DNA of 64,000 nt from Umezawaea beigongshangensis (GTDB lineage Bacteria; Actinomycetota; Actinomycetes; Mycobacteriales; Pseudonocardiaceae): positions 1 through 64,000 of the forward strand of contig NZ_JAEIOJ010000005.1 of assembly GCF_016464305.1 (NCBI RefSeq). Reading direction: 5' to 3'. Both the position numbers and the translations under genes were made by a program. A model generated the notes under the pieces. That model had not been told where the DNA came from, made no database searches, and worked only from the letters and a program-made list of their open reading frames with translations. Below are positions 24,459 through 33,166 of this stretch, in pieces (positions within the stretch are counted from its first letter, which is position 1; each line of letters starts with the position of its first letter).

Positions 24459-24699
24459 GTCAGGTCCCCGCTGCGACGGTTCCTCGGACGGGGGGAGCCG
24501 GAGGAACCGAGCGGGCACGCGGTCCGACGGGGGGACGAACCGCGCTCTGTCGCCGCACGAGCCGAGGAGTGCGTGGGAGTCGGCTCGTGAAGCCCTGTCA
24601 ACTTCGCAGATCGGGTCAGCTGTCCACAAGAGCAGTGATTAGTCCATTCGAGTGTTATTGCGAGCGCTGCGTAACGCCTGAGTGGTCCTGCGGAGGTGC

Positions 24700-24729
24700 T
24701 TGACCTCCTCCTGTGGTGTGAATCACGAT
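24700..24729 (+). promoter_or_regulatory. promoter-like TTGACC-18 bp-CACGAT
   Basis: A near-consensus -35 (TTGACC, 24700-24705) and a weak -10 (CACGAT, 24724-24729) lie 55 bp before the start of the acyl-CoA synthetase gene. Confidence 0.45.
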
Positions 24730-24784
24730 GAGCCGACCGGTTCTGGCCGGATGACGCAGCACGACTGGTGAGTGAGGCAGCCGC

Positions 24785-26350
24785 ATGATCTTTCGCAGTC
24801 CGTTCCCCGACGTCGAGGTCCCGGACGTGACCCTGCACGAGCTCCTGTTCGGCGACCTCGGTGGGAGGGCGGACAAGACCGCTCTCGTCGACGGCGCCTC
24901 CGGTGCGTCCATGACCTACGGCCAGCTCGTCGGGGCGATCGACCGCCTCGCCGCCGCGCTCGCCGAGCGCGGCATCGGCAAGGGCGACGTCGTCGGAATC
25001 CTCAGCCCCAACACCCCGTACTACGCCGTCGTCTTCCACGGCGTCCTGCGCGCGGGCGCGACGGCCACGACGGTCAACGCGCTCTACACGGCCGACGAGG
25101 TGGCCCACCAGCTCGCCGACGCCGGGGCGAAGATGCTGTTCACCGTGTCGGCGCTGCTCGGCAGCGCCGCCCCGGCCGCGGAGAGGGCCGGCGGCATCGA
25201 GGTCGTCGTCCTCGACGGAGCCGAGGGCTTCACGTCGCTGCCGGAGCTGCTCGCCACGACGGCCCCCGTGCCGGAGGTGACGATCACGCCGTCGGAGGAC
25301 CTCGCCGTGCTGCCGTACTCCTCGGGCACCACGGGCAGGGCCAAGGGCGTGATGCTCACGCACACCAACCTCGTGGCCAACCTGGTGCAGTGCGCGTCGA
25401 TCATGACCGTCGGCGAGGAGACCCGCGTCCTCGCCGTGCTCCCGTTCTTCCACATCTACGGGATGCAGGTGCTGATGAACCACGGCCTGTACGTGGGCGG
25501 CACCGTGGTCACGCTGCCCCGCTTCGACCTGGCGGAGTTCCTGCGCGTCATCGCCGAGCACCGCACCGACCGCGTCTACATCGCGCCGCCCATCGCCGTG
25601 GCGCTCGCGAAGCACCCGCTCGTCGACCAGTACGACCTGTCCCCGCTGGACACGATCTTCTCCGGCGCGGCGCCCCTGGACGTCGACCTCGCGGCGGCCG
25701 TGTCCGCGCGGCTGGGGTGCCGGGTGCGGCAGGGCTACGGCATGACGGAGATGAGCCCGGTCAGCCACACCATCCCGGACACCAGGGACGACATCTCCGT
25801 GGGCACGGTCGGCCTGACCGTCCCCAACGTCGAGTGCCGCTTCGTCGACCCGGCGACCGGCGAGGACGTGGGCGTGGGCGAGCGCGGCGAGCTGTGGTGC
25901 CGCGGCCCGAACGTGATGAAGGGCTACCTCAACAACCCCGACGCGACGGCGGCGACCCTCGACGCCGACGGCTTCCTGCACACCGGCGACGTGGCCGTGA
26001 TCGACGCCGACGGCGTGGTCACGATCGTCGACCGGGTCAAGGAGCTGATCAAGTACAAGGGCTACCAGGTGCCCCCGGCCGAGCTGGAGGCCGTCCTGCT
26101 GACCCACCCGCAGATCGCGGACGCCGCGGTCGTCGGCGTGCGCGACGAGGACGGCGAGGAGGTCCCCAAGGCGTGGGTGGTGCGCCAGCCCGGCGCGGAC
26201 GATCTCGACGGCACCGGCGTGATGGCGTTCGTGGCCGAGCGGGTCGCGCCGCACAAGAAGGTGCGCGTCGTCGAGTTCATCGAGGCGATCCCGAAGTCGT
26301 CGGCGGGCAAGATCCTCCGCAAGGACCTCCGCGCCCGCGAGGCCGTCTGA
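24785..26350 (+). CDS. 4-coumarate-CoA ligase-like acyl-CoA synthetase
   Basis: A 521-residue member of the adenylate-forming (ANL) family. P-loop YSSGTTGRAKGVMLTHTN, A5 motif GYGMTEMSPV, A7 TGDVAVIDADG, A8 VDRVKELIKYKGYQV, and A10 lysine in PKSSAGKILRKDL. The enzyme activates a carboxylic acid with ATP and transfers it to CoA. The LIKYKGYQVPPAELE hinge is that of 4CL/fatty acyl ligases, but the substrate is not predictable. It stands alone, with a hairpin on each side, and is more A1-A10 complete than the second ligase at 42.6 kb. Confidence 0.92.
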   Translation: MIFRSPFPDVEVPDVTLHELLFGDLGGRADKTALVDGASGASMTYGQLVGAIDRLAAALAERGIGKGDVVGILSPNTPYYAVVFHGVLRAGATATTVNALYTADEVAHQLADAGAKMLFTVSALLGSAAPAAERAGGIEVVVLDGAEGFTSLPELLATTAPVPEVTITPSEDLAVLPYSSGTTGRAKGVMLTHTNLVANLVQCASIMTVGEETRVLAVLPFFHIYGMQVLMNHGLYVGGTVVTLPRFDLAEFLRVIAEHRTDRVYIAPPIAVALAKHPLVDQYDLSPLDTIFSGAAPLDVDLAAAVSARLGCRVRQGYGMTEMSPVSHTIPDTRDDISVGTVGLTVPNVECRFVDPATGEDVGVGERGELWCRGPNVMKGYLNNPDATAATLDADGFLHTGDVAVIDADGVVTIVDRVKELIKYKGYQVPPAELEAVLLTHPQIADAAVVGVRDEDGEEVPKAWVVRQPGADDLDGTGVMAFVAERVAPHKKVRVVEFIEAIPKSSAGKILRKDLRAREAV

Positions 26351-26357
26351 CCGACGC

Positions 26358-26403
26358 GTTCCCGGCGGTCGTGGTCGTCCTGACCACCGCGACCGCCGGG
26401 AAC
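26358..26403 (+). terminator. long hairpin between ligase and gpmA
   Basis: GTTCCCGGCGGTCG pairs with CGACCGCCGGGAAC, with an inner TGGTC/GACCA pairing, 8 bp after the ligase stop. Confidence 0.75.
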
Positions 26404-26407
26404 CTCC

Positions 26408-26413
26408 TAGGCT
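26408..26413 (+). promoter_or_regulatory. -10 box TAGGCT, leaderless start of gpmA
   Basis: TAGGCT ends 6 bp before ATG 26420, directly after the hairpin; no ribosome site is present. Confidence 0.5.
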
Positions 26414-26419
26414 GGGCAC

Positions 26420-27166
26420 ATGGCTGTCGGAACTCTTGTGCTGCTGCGCCACGGCGAGAGCACGTGGAACGCGGAGAACCTGTTCACCGGGTGGGTGGAC
26501 GTGCCCCTGTCGGAGAAGGGGGTGGCCGAGGCGAGGCGCGGTGGCGAGCTGCTGCGCGCGTCCGGGCTGCTGCCCGAGGTCGTGCACACCTCGCTGCTGC
26601 GCAGGGCCATCTCGACGGCGAACATCGCCCTCGACGCGGCCGACCGGCACTGGATTCCGGTCAAGCGCGACTGGCGTCTCAACGAGCGGCACTACGGCGC
26701 GCTCCAGGGCAAGAACAAGAAGCAGACGCTGGAGGAGTTCGGCGAGGAGCAGTTCATGCTCTGGCGCCGCTCCTACGACACCCCGCCGCCGCCGATCGAG
26801 CCGGGGACGGAGTTCAGCCAGGACGCCGACCCGCGCTACGCGGCCCTCGGCCCCGACCTGCCGCTGACGGAGTGCCTGCTCGACGTCGTGAAGCGGATGA
26901 TCCCCTACTGGGAGTCCGACGTCGTGCCGGACCTGCGCGCGGGCAGGACGGTGCTGGTCGCGGCGCACGGCAACTCGCTGCGCGCCCTCGTCAAGCACCT
27001 CGACGGCGTCGACGACGACACCATCGCGGGCCTGAACATCCCCACCGGCATCCCGCTGCGCTACGACCTGGACGAGGAGCTGCGCCCCCTGAACCCCGGC
27101 GGCGAGTACCTGGACCCGGACGCCGCGGCGAACGCCATCAAGGCCGTGGCGAACCAGGGCCGCTGA
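26420..27166 (+). CDS. gpmA: 2,3-bisphosphoglycerate-dependent phosphoglycerate mutase
   Basis: A 248-residue cytosolic glycolytic enzyme interconverting 3- and 2-phosphoglycerate. The phosphohistidine motif is [10 protein letters not shown] (His near residue 11). [14 protein letters not shown] carries the substrate-binding Glu/Tyr, and [14 protein letters not shown] the second His. The length is standard for dPGM. It corresponds to Rv0489 upstream of senX3. The stop codon is followed at once by repeat array B, so the transcript probably ends in that foldback. Confidence 0.96.
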   Translation: MAVGTLVLLRHGESTWNAENLFTGWVDVPLSEKGVAEARRGGELLRASGLLPEVVHTSLLRRAISTANIALDAADRHWIPVKRDWRLNERHYGALQGKNKKQTLEEFGEEQFMLWRRSYDTPPPPIEPGTEFSQDADPRYAALGPDLPLTECLLDVVKRMIPYWESDVVPDLRAGRTVLVAAHGNSLRALVKHLDGVDDDTIAGLNIPTGIPLRYDLDEELRPLNPGGEYLDPDAAANAIKAVANQGR

Positions 27167-27321
27167 CCCGCGAGTTGAGCGTTCGCGACCCGCGAGTTGA
27201 GCGTTCGCGACCACCGAGTTGAGCGTTGGCGCACCAGGCGCTCAACTCGCCGTGCCCGAACGCTCAACTCGCCGTGCGTGAACGCTCAACTCGCGGTGCG
27301 TGAGCGCTCAACTCGCGGTCA
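27167..27321. repeat. foldback array B of 22-bp GAGTTGAGCG repeats (3 forward, 4 inverted)
   Basis: Forward units start at 27167, 27189 and 27211; inverted units at 27234, 27255, 27277 and 27299. The first unit begins on the base after the gpmA stop, and the last runs into the stop codon of the regulator on the other strand. It fills the whole gap between the two convergent genes and would fold into a stem of up to about 70 bp. Confidence 0.92.
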
Positions 27322-27960
27322 GACCAGGCCCAGGTCCTTCGCCCTCGCGCCCGCCTGGAAGCGGGACGTCGCGCCCAGGGCCTCCATCAGCTCGGCCACG
27401 CGGCGGCGGTAGGTGCGCAGGGACAGGCCCAGGGCGCGGGCGGCGGTCTCGTCCTTCCAGCCCGCGTTCAGCGCGCTGATGATCCGCGGGGCCAGGGGGC
27501 GCAGCTCGGCCATCTGCCGGTCGTGCGCGTCCAGCTCCACGGCCGCCCGCCACGCCACCTCGAACAGCGACGCGATCCCGCGCACCAGGTCGGGCGAGGT
27601 CACCACGGTGAACGACCGCACGCCGTCGACCACGTCACCGGCGAGGATCGCCAGCCGCCGGTCGAGCAGGACGGTCTCGTTCGCCTCGTGCGAGGTGATC
27701 CGCACCTCGGCGCCGTTGTCGGCCATCGCGCGGGCGTGCTGCGCCCAGGACGGGTCGAGCATCGCGCTGCGCCGGAACACCTTGCGCTTCGGCACGGGCG
27801 CCGACGCGCCGAGGGGTCCGGACGGGTGGGTCGCCTGCCAGGTGAACAGCGAGTTGGCGATGCAGGCGATCTCCTCGCGAGCTGTTCCGAACAGGTGACC
27901 GGCGCGCTCGTGGAGTTCCCGCTCGCCCCGGACGACGACGATCTGGTCGACCTGGTGCAC
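27319..27960 (-). CDS. LuxR-type HTH regulator, divergent from aldo/keto reductase
   Basis: A 213-residue protein starting at GTG 27960. The C-terminal 60 residues are a LuxR-like helix-turn-helix (RIISALNAGWKDETAARALG, then LSLRTYRRRVAELMEALGATSRFQ). The N-terminal part (about residues 15-130) resembles the phospholipase-D-like ligand-sensing domain of TrmB-type regulators (LDRRLAILAGD). No receiver domain is present, so it is probably ligand-controlled. It is divergent from the aldo/keto reductase, with a palindrome between them, and is the likely regulator of that gene. Confidence 0.8.
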   Translation of the reverse strand: MHQVDQIVVVRGERELHERAGHLFGTAREEIACIANSLFTWQATHPSGPLGASAPVPKRKVFRRSAMLDPSWAQHARAMADNGAEVRITSHEANETVLLDRRLAILAGDVVDGVRSFTVVTSPDLVRGIASLFEVAWRAAVELDAHDRQMAELRPLAPRIISALNAGWKDETAARALGLSLRTYRRRVAELMEALGATSRFQAGARAKDLGLV

Positions 27961-27999
27961 GTGTCGAGTCTCCGCCGATCGGATCGCGGCGGCAACGGC

Positions 28000-28015
28000 T
28001 GGCAGTTTGCTGCCA
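28000..28015. promoter_or_regulatory. palindrome TGGCAG-TTTG-CTGCCA
   Basis: A perfect 6-bp dyad with a 4-bp centre in the 96-bp divergent region between the LuxR-type regulator and the aldo/keto reductase. It is 42 bp from the reductase start. Candidate operator for the neighbouring regulator. Confidence 0.55.
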
Positions 28016-28056
28016 CTCGCGGGCGTTCGCCCTCGCCGGCGAGCAGGGTGAGCCGC

Positions 28057-28878
28057 ATGACCAAGTTCTCTGACGTGCGCCGCATCGGCTACGGCGCGAT
28101 GAAGCTGGCCGGCCCCCACGTCTTCGGCCCGCCCGCCGACCCCGAGGCGGCGAAGGCGGTCCTGCGCCGTGCCGTCGAGCTGGGCGTGAACCACGTCGAC
28201 ACCAGCGACTACTACGGCCCGCACGTCGTCAACGACCTGATCCGCGAGGCCCTGCACCCCTACTCCGACGACCTGCTGCTGGTCACGAAGGTCGGCGCGC
28301 GCCGCGACGACCGGGGCCAGTGGCTGCCCGCCTGGTCGCCGCAGGAGATCCGCGACGCCGTGCACGACAACCTGCGCCGCCTGCGCGTCGAGCGGATCGG
28401 CGCGGTGAACCTCCGGATCATGAGCGCCGACGAGGAGCTGGAGCCGCAGTTCACCGTGCTGGCCGAGCTCCAGCAGGAGGGCCTGATCGGCGAGCTGGGC
28501 GTCAGCAACGTCGACGCGGGACAGCTCGCCACCGCGCAGTCGATCGCGCCGGTCGCCTGCGTGCAGAACGAGTACAACATCACCAACCGCGCCGCCGACG
28601 CGCTCGTGGACTCCACGGCCGCGCAGGGCATCGCGTTCGTGCCGTTCTTCCCGCTCGGCGGTTTCCAGCCGCTGGACCTCTCCCGGGTGCGGGCCGTGGC
28701 CGACGGTCACGGCGCGACCGTCCACCAGATCGCCCTGGCGTGGTTGCTGCACCGGTCGCCGAACGTCCTGGTCATCCCCGGCACGTCGTCGATCGCGCAC
28801 CTGGAGGAGAACGTCGCCGCCGGTGGTCTGACGCTGTCCGAAGAGGACCTGCGCACGCTGAATGACACGGCCGGGTGA
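28057..28878 (+). CDS. aldo/keto reductase
   Basis: A 273-residue TIM-barrel oxidoreductase. Catalytic tetrad candidates are Asp and Tyr in HVDTSDYYG and Lys in LLVTKVGARR. The usual His following the Lys strand is replaced: the site reads AVNLRIMSADEE (compare the common DLxxLHR/H), so the fourth residue is not obvious. The cofactor region is VIPGTSSIAHLEEN, which fits NADP(H). The loop PAWSPQEIRDAVHDNLRRLRVE is typical of AKR superfamily members. The substrate is unknown. ATG 28057 follows a GCAGGGTGAG ribosome site. Confidence 0.87.
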   Translation: MTKFSDVRRIGYGAMKLAGPHVFGPPADPEAAKAVLRRAVELGVNHVDTSDYYGPHVVNDLIREALHPYSDDLLLVTKVGARRDDRGQWLPAWSPQEIRDAVHDNLRRLRVERIGAVNLRIMSADEELEPQFTVLAELQQEGLIGELGVSNVDAGQLATAQSIAPVACVQNEYNITNRAADALVDSTAAQGIAFVPFFPLGGFQPLDLSRVRAVADGHGATVHQIALAWLLHRSPNVLVIPGTSSIAHLEENVAAGGLTLSEEDLRTLNDTAG

Positions 28879-28974
28879 ACTGTGTCTTGACGTGGGAAGA
28901 ACAAGGTGGCCCCGAGGTGTCGCAGGCGTCACGGTTGGCCGTCGCGCTCTAGGCCGGAACGCCCGTCACCTGCT

Positions 28975-28980
28975 TACCAT
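28975..28980 (+). promoter_or_regulatory. -10 box TACCAT, leaderless start of senX3
   Basis: TACCAT ends 6 bp before GTG 28987. Confidence 0.5.
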
Positions 28981-28986
28981 TCGAGC

Positions 28987-30198
28987 GTGACCGCTGCGGG
29001 ATGGCTGGCCCTGTCGATCGGCTTCGTGCTCATCGGCGGTGGAGCCTTTGTCCTCGGCCGCCGGACGGCGCGCGCGCAGGCCCGCCGCCCGGCCGACCTC
29101 ACGGTCGCCGACCTGATGGGGCAGATCGTCCAGTCCTCCCACGACGGCATCGCCGTGCTCAACGTCTTCGGCGACGTCGTGCTGCACAACCCGCGCGCCG
29201 AGGAGCTCGGCGTCGTGCGCAACAACCGGGTCGACGAGCGCGCCCGCCGCGCGGCGGAGATCGTCCGCGGCGGGCGCCCCGTCGTGCAGGTCGACCTGTC
29301 CCCGCTGGAGGTCAAGGGCCGCCAGCCGGAGGCCGTGCACGCCGAGGTGCGGATGCTGGCCCACGACTTCACGGTCGTGGACGCGTCCGACGAGTCGGAG
29401 TCGGTGCGCCTGGAGGCCACCAGGCGCGACTTCGTGGCGAACGTGAGCCACGAGCTGAAGACGCCGGTGGGCGCGCTCGCGCTGCTCGCCGAGGCCGTGC
29501 TGGACGCGGCGGACGACACCGAGGAGGTGCGCCGCTTCAGCGCGAAGATAATGCAGGAGGCGACCCGCCTCGGCAGGCTCGTGACCGAGCTGATCGCGCT
29601 GTCGCGGTTGCAGGGCGCGGAGAAGCTGCCGGAGCTGAACACCGTCGAGGTCGACGTCGTGGTCAGCGAGGCGCTGGGACGCTCCCGCCTGGCGGCCGAG
29701 TCCGCCGACATCACCATCGCCACGGACCCCGAGAGCGGCCTGCTGGTCGAGGGAGACCGGACGCTGCTCGTCACCGCACTGAGCAACCTGCTGGACAACG
29801 CCGTCGCCTACTCGCCGCCGGGCAGCCCCGTCTCGGTCAGCCGCCGGGTGGTCGACGGGTTCGTGGAGATCGCGGTCACCGACCGCGGCATCGGCATCGC
29901 CGAGGACCAGCAGCAACGGGTCTTCGAGCGCTTCTACCGGGTCGACAAGGCCCGGTCCAGGGTGACCGGTGGCACGGGTCTGGGGCTCGCCATCGTCAAG
30001 CACGTCGCCGCCAACCACGGCGGCGAGGTCCGGCTGTGGAGCCTTCCGGGCACCGGCTCGACGTTCACGCTGCGCATCCCCGTCCGCGAGGACGCGCAGG
30101 TGGGCGGCGGGATCACCACGTACGTCCCGTCCGGGACGAACGGCAGCGGCGTGCGACCGGCGACACCGGTCGTCGCTGATCATGGAGGAGACCTGTGA
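28987..30198 (+). CDS. senX3: phosphate-responsive sensor histidine kinase
   Basis: A 403-residue membrane kinase of the SenX3/PhoR type. One N-terminal membrane helix (WLALSIGFVLIGGGAFVLG) is followed by a PAS-like domain (residues 45-140, beginning VQSSHDGIAVLNVFG), the H-box DFVANVSHELKTPVGAL, the N-box LLDNAVAYSP, and G-boxes DRGIGIAE and GGTGLGLAIVKHVAANHGG. It autophosphorylates and donates to RegX3. The gene overlaps regX3 by 4 bp. The single helix leaves almost no extracytoplasmic sensor, consistent with sensing through the phosphate transporter. Confidence 0.93.
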   Translation: MTAAGWLALSIGFVLIGGGAFVLGRRTARAQARRPADLTVADLMGQIVQSSHDGIAVLNVFGDVVLHNPRAEELGVVRNNRVDERARRAAEIVRGGRPVVQVDLSPLEVKGRQPEAVHAEVRMLAHDFTVVDASDESESVRLEATRRDFVANVSHELKTPVGALALLAEAVLDAADDTEEVRRFSAKIMQEATRLGRLVTELIALSRLQGAEKLPELNTVEVDVVVSEALGRSRLAAESADITIATDPESGLLVEGDRTLLVTALSNLLDNAVAYSPPGSPVSVSRRVVDGFVEIAVTDRGIGIAEDQQQRVFERFYRVDKARSRVTGGTGLGLAIVKHVAANHGGEVRLWSLPGTGSTFTLRIPVREDAQVGGGITTYVPSGTNGSGVRPATPVVADHGGDL

Positions 30199-30875
30199 CC
30201 AGGGTGCTCATCGTGGAGGACGAGGAGTCCTTCGCCGACCCGCTGGCGTTCCTGCTCCGCAAGGAGGGCTTCACGGCGGCGCTCGCCGCGACCGGCCAGG
30301 AGGCGCTGGAGGAGTTCGACCGCAACGGCGCGGACATCGTCCTGCTGGACCTCATGCTGCCGGGGATGAGCGGGACGGACGTGTGCAAGCAGCTCCGCAC
30401 GCGCTCGGCCGTGCCGGTGATCATGGTCACTGCCCGCGACAGCGAGATCGACAAGGTCGTGGGGCTCGAACTGGGTGCCGACGACTACGTCACGAAGCCC
30501 TACTCGGCCCGCGAGCTGATCGCCCGCATCCGCGCGGTGCTGCGCCGCGGCGGCGAGCCCGACGAGCTGTTGCCGCAGGTCCTGGAGGCGGGACCGGTGC
30601 GGATGGACGTCGAGCGGCACGTCGTCGCGGTCTCCGGAACCGAGGTCGCGCTGCCGCTGAAGGAGTTCGACCTGCTGGAGTACCTGCTCCGGAACGTGGG
30701 TCGCGTGCTCACCAGGGGCCAGCTCATCGATCGGGTGTGGGGCGCCGACTACGTGGGGGACACGAAAACCCTGGACGTGCACGTCAAGCGCTTGCGGTCG
30801 AAGATCGAGCCCGATCCGTCGGCTCCTCGCCACCTCGTGACGGTGCGCGGTCTGGGTTACAAGTTCGAGTCCTGA
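30195..30875 (+). CDS. regX3: phosphate-responsive OmpR/PhoB-type response regulator
   Basis: A 226-residue response regulator. The receiver domain (residues 1-115) has the acidic pocket VEDEES, phosphoacceptor Asp in IVLLDLMLPGMSG, Thr in VTAR and Lys in VTKPYS. The winged-helix DNA-binding domain (residues 130-226) shows KEFDLLEYLLRNVGRVLTRGQL and the recognition helix TKTLDVHVKRLRSKI. It is the partner of the overlapping senX3 and is expected to activate phosphate-starvation genes. GTG start at 30195. Confidence 0.95.
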   Translation: MTRVLIVEDEESFADPLAFLLRKEGFTAALAATGQEALEEFDRNGADIVLLDLMLPGMSGTDVCKQLRTRSAVPVIMVTARDSEIDKVVGLELGADDYVTKPYSARELIARIRAVLRRGGEPDELLPQVLEAGPVRMDVERHVVAVSGTEVALPLKEFDLLEYLLRNVGRVLTRGQLIDRVWGADYVGDTKTLDVHVKRLRSKIEPDPSAPRHLVTVRGLGYKFES

Positions 30876-30889
30876 GGTACGCGACCGGG

Positions 30890-30895
30890 TACGGT
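30890..30895 (+). promoter_or_regulatory. -10 box TACGGT, leaderless start of Ppx/GppA gene
   Basis: TACGGT ends 7 bp before GTG 30903, supporting that start over GTG 30894. Confidence 0.5.
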
Positions 30896-30902
30896 GCACG
30901 CC

Positions 30903-31913
30903 GTGCGCCTCGGCGTTCTCGATGTGGGGTCCAACACCGTCCACCTCTTGGTGGTGGACGCGCATCGTGGTGCCCACCCGACGCCGATGAGTTCGGAGAA
31001 GACCGTGCTGCGCCTGGCCGAGCAGCTCACCCCCTCGGGCGAGCTGAGCAGAACGGGCGCCGACCAGCTCGTCCGCGCGGTCGCGGCCATGAAGGCCGCG
31101 GCCCTCGACCAGGGTTGCGAGGACCTGATGGCCTTCGCGACCTCGGCCGTGCGGGAGGCGGCGAACGCCTCCGACGTGCTCGGGAGGGTCCGCTCGGAGA
31201 CGGGCGTCGACCTGCGGGTGCTCTCCGGCGAGGACGAGGCCAGGCTGACGTTCCTGGCGGTCCGCCGCTGGTACGGGTGGTCCGCGGGGCGTCTGCTCTG
31301 CCTGGACATCGGCGGCGGGTCGCTGGAGCTGGCCGCCGGGCGGGACGAGGACCCCGACGAGGCGTTCTCGGTGCCGCTCGGCGCGGGCCGGCTCACCAGG
31401 ACCAGGTTCCACAACGACCCGCCGAGCCGTCAGGAGATCCGCGAGACCAGCGACTGGCTCGCGGACCAGCTCGCGCCCGTGGCGGAGAAGCTGCTCCACG
31501 ACGGCGAGCCGGACCGGGCCGTCGCGACGTCGAAGACCTTCCGCTCGCTCGCGCGGCTGACCGGCGCGGCGCCCTCGTCCGCGGGGCCGCGGGCCACCAG
31601 GGTGCTCACGCACGCCGGCCTGCGGCAGCTCATCGCGTTCGTCTCGCGGATGCCGTCGGCGGACCTCGCCGAACTCGAAGGAGTGAGTTCGGGCCGGGCG
31701 CACCAGCTCGTCGCAGGAGCACTCGTGGCCGAGGCGGCCATGCGTGCGCTGTCACTCCCGCAGTTGGAGATATGCCCCTGGGCGCTGCGGGAAGGTGTCA
31801 TCCTCCGACGGCTGGATCACACTAACGGCTCGGACCCGGCTGCGGAGGGCGAGCGAGCCCAGCAGCCGGGCAGCACTGGACGTACTGGCCAGCACGGGGC
31901 ACGGTGGAGTTGA
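30903..31913 (+). CDS. Ppx/GppA-family phosphatase (Rv0496-like)
   Basis: A 336-residue member of the exopolyphosphatase / (p)ppGpp phosphatase family. ASKHA-fold phosphate loops [15 protein letters not shown] near the N-terminus and [14 protein letters not shown] near residue 140. A catalytic Glu is expected in [12 protein letters not shown]. tuberculosis Rv0496 is a short-chain exopolyphosphatase, which fits its place after the phosphate-responsive senX3-regX3 genes. The last 30 residues are low-complexity. Its stop overlaps the next start (TGATG). Confidence 0.9.
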   Translation: MRLGVLDVGSNTVHLLVVDAHRGAHPTPMSSEKTVLRLAEQLTPSGELSRTGADQLVRAVAAMKAAALDQGCEDLMAFATSAVREAANASDVLGRVRSETGVDLRVLSGEDEARLTFLAVRRWYGWSAGRLLCLDIGGGSLELAAGRDEDPDEAFSVPLGAGRLTRTRFHNDPPSRQEIRETSDWLADQLAPVAEKLLHDGEPDRAVATSKTFRSLARLTGAAPSSAGPRATRVLTHAGLRQLIAFVSRMPSADLAELEGVSSGRAHQLVAGALVAEAAMRALSLPQLEICPWALREGVILRRLDHTNGSDPAAEGERAQQPGSTGRTGQHGARWS

Positions 31914-33166
31914 TGACACGAGAGAGCGGCTCGGAGCAGACCCAGCGCACCGTCGCGGAGTTGCTCGCCCAGTACGGCGCGAGCGGCGGTGACGCTGCGC
32001 CCCGTCGACGACGTCGACGGGCCGAGGACGTGTCCGACACCGCTCCGCAGCAGATCATCGAGCGCGTGCTGTCCGACAGCGGACCGATCGCGAGGGTCAC
32101 GGACGACCCGGTCGACGAGGTGGAGCCGCCGCAGGCGCCTCCGCCGCCGCCCGTGCCGCCGTCGGTCGCGGCCTCCGCCGCGGCGCGCACGACCTACACG
32201 CCACCGGTCCGGCCCGCGGCGACCGGCCAGGGCGCGCACGAGGCGCCGCTGGGCAGAGCGGTGCCGCCGGTCGACGCGGCGGAGGAGACGGCGCTCGTAC
32301 CGCCCATCACCGACGACTACGCGCCGCCGGAGCCGCTGTCGCGGCCGAACATCCCCAAGCCGCCACCGGGCCAGCTCCCGCCGGAGCAGCCGGTCCGGCC
32401 CGGCGCGGCGCGCCCGCCGCTGCCGGTGGCGTCGCTGCCGGTCGCCCCCCAGCCGATCGCGCCGCCGCCGATCGCGCCGCAGCTGCCCCGCGAGCCGGTC
32501 ACCGAGCAGATCCCCCGGATCGCGGACAAGCTCCCGCCGTCCCGCTCGGCCGACGCGACGCAGGTCACCGCGGCGGTGCCGCTCCTGCCGCCCGCGCCGG
32601 CGACGATGCCGGACCCGCTGCCGGGGCAGACCGCGGAGAACTGGTTCGGCCACGACCCGGCGTTCGCCTCGCAGGAGCAGACGCAGACGCACCCCGCGCC
32701 CTACGTCGACGACGAGGACGGCGACCCGCTCGACGGCCGCGGCGCGCTGGACCGCGAGGTCGCCGAGCGCCGCCCCGCCGAGCGCCGCCCCGCCGGGCGC
32801 GGCAGCGCGGACCTCGACGACTACGCCGACGAGGACTACGTCGACGACGAGGGCCCGGCCGGGCTCGACGACGTCGACGAGGTGGTCGAGGACGAGGAGC
32901 AGTCGCCCGCGAAGGAGTGGGCCGTCATGGCGGGCCAGCTCGCCGTGGGCGTCGTCGGCGGCGCGGGCCTGTGGCTCGGGTTCAACTTCCTGTGGCGCAC
33001 CCTCGCGCCCGCCGCGCTGGTGGTGGCCCTCGCGGTCACCGTCGGACTGGTGATGCTCGTGCGGAAGATCCGCAAGGCCGACGACCTCCAGACCACCGTG
33101 CTGGCCGTGCTGGTCGGACTCATCGTCACGGTCTCACCAGCGGCGATGCTGCTGGTGAAGTCTTGA
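31913..33166 (+). CDS. Pro-rich protein with two C-terminal membrane helices (Rv0497-like)
   Basis: A 417-residue protein starting at ATG 31913. Residues 1-330 are disordered: an Arg run (PRRRRRRAEDV), long Pro/Ala stretches, and acidic repeats (DDYADEDYVDDEG). The C-terminal 100 residues contain three hydrophobic segments (QLAVGVVGGAGLWLGFNFLW, LAPAALVVALAVTVGLVML, VLAVLVGLIVTVSPAAMLLV). The soluble part is most likely cytosolic. Rv0497 has the same design and position. No catalytic motif is seen, and the function is unknown. Confidence 0.83.
   Translation: MTRESGSEQTQRTVAELLAQYGASGGDAAPRRRRRRAEDVSDTAPQQIIERVLSDSGPIARVTDDPVDEVEPPQAPPPPPVPPSVAASAAARTTYTPPVRPAATGQGAHEAPLGRAVPPVDAAEETALVPPITDDYAPPEPLSRPNIPKPPPGQLPPEQPVRPGAARPPLPVASLPVAPQPIAPPPIAPQLPREPVTEQIPRIADKLPPSRSADATQVTAAVPLLPPAPATMPDPLPGQTAENWFGHDPAFASQEQTQTHPAPYVDDEDGDPLDGRGALDREVAERRPAERRPAGRGSADLDDYADEDYVDDEGPAGLDDVDEVVEDEEQSPAKEWAVMAGQLAVGVVGGAGLWLGFNFLWRTLAPAALVVALAVTVGLVMLVRKIRKADDLQTTVLAVLVGLIVTVSPAAMLLVKS

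Larger units (their letters stand above)
24369..24784. other. 416-bp non-coding stretch
   Basis: No credible coding region. It holds a terminator hairpin (24410-24458), a second imperfect hairpin (CGGTTCCTC at 24477-24485 with GAGGAACCG at 24501-24509), a relatively A+T-rich patch around 24620-24660, and a promoter-like pair upstream of the acyl-CoA synthetase. A small RNA between the hairpins and 24700 is possible but unsupported. Confidence 0.6.

Noticed and set aside
24369-24784. Riboswitch or small RNA in the 416-bp gap
   Set aside because: Only simple hairpins and a promoter-like pair were found; no known aptamer core could be recognised.
24437-27214. 925-residue open frame on the minus strand
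   Set aside because: It is antisense to the acyl-CoA synthetase and gpmA genes, has no domain, and is rich in Arg/Gly/His as expected for a shadow frame in high-G+C DNA.
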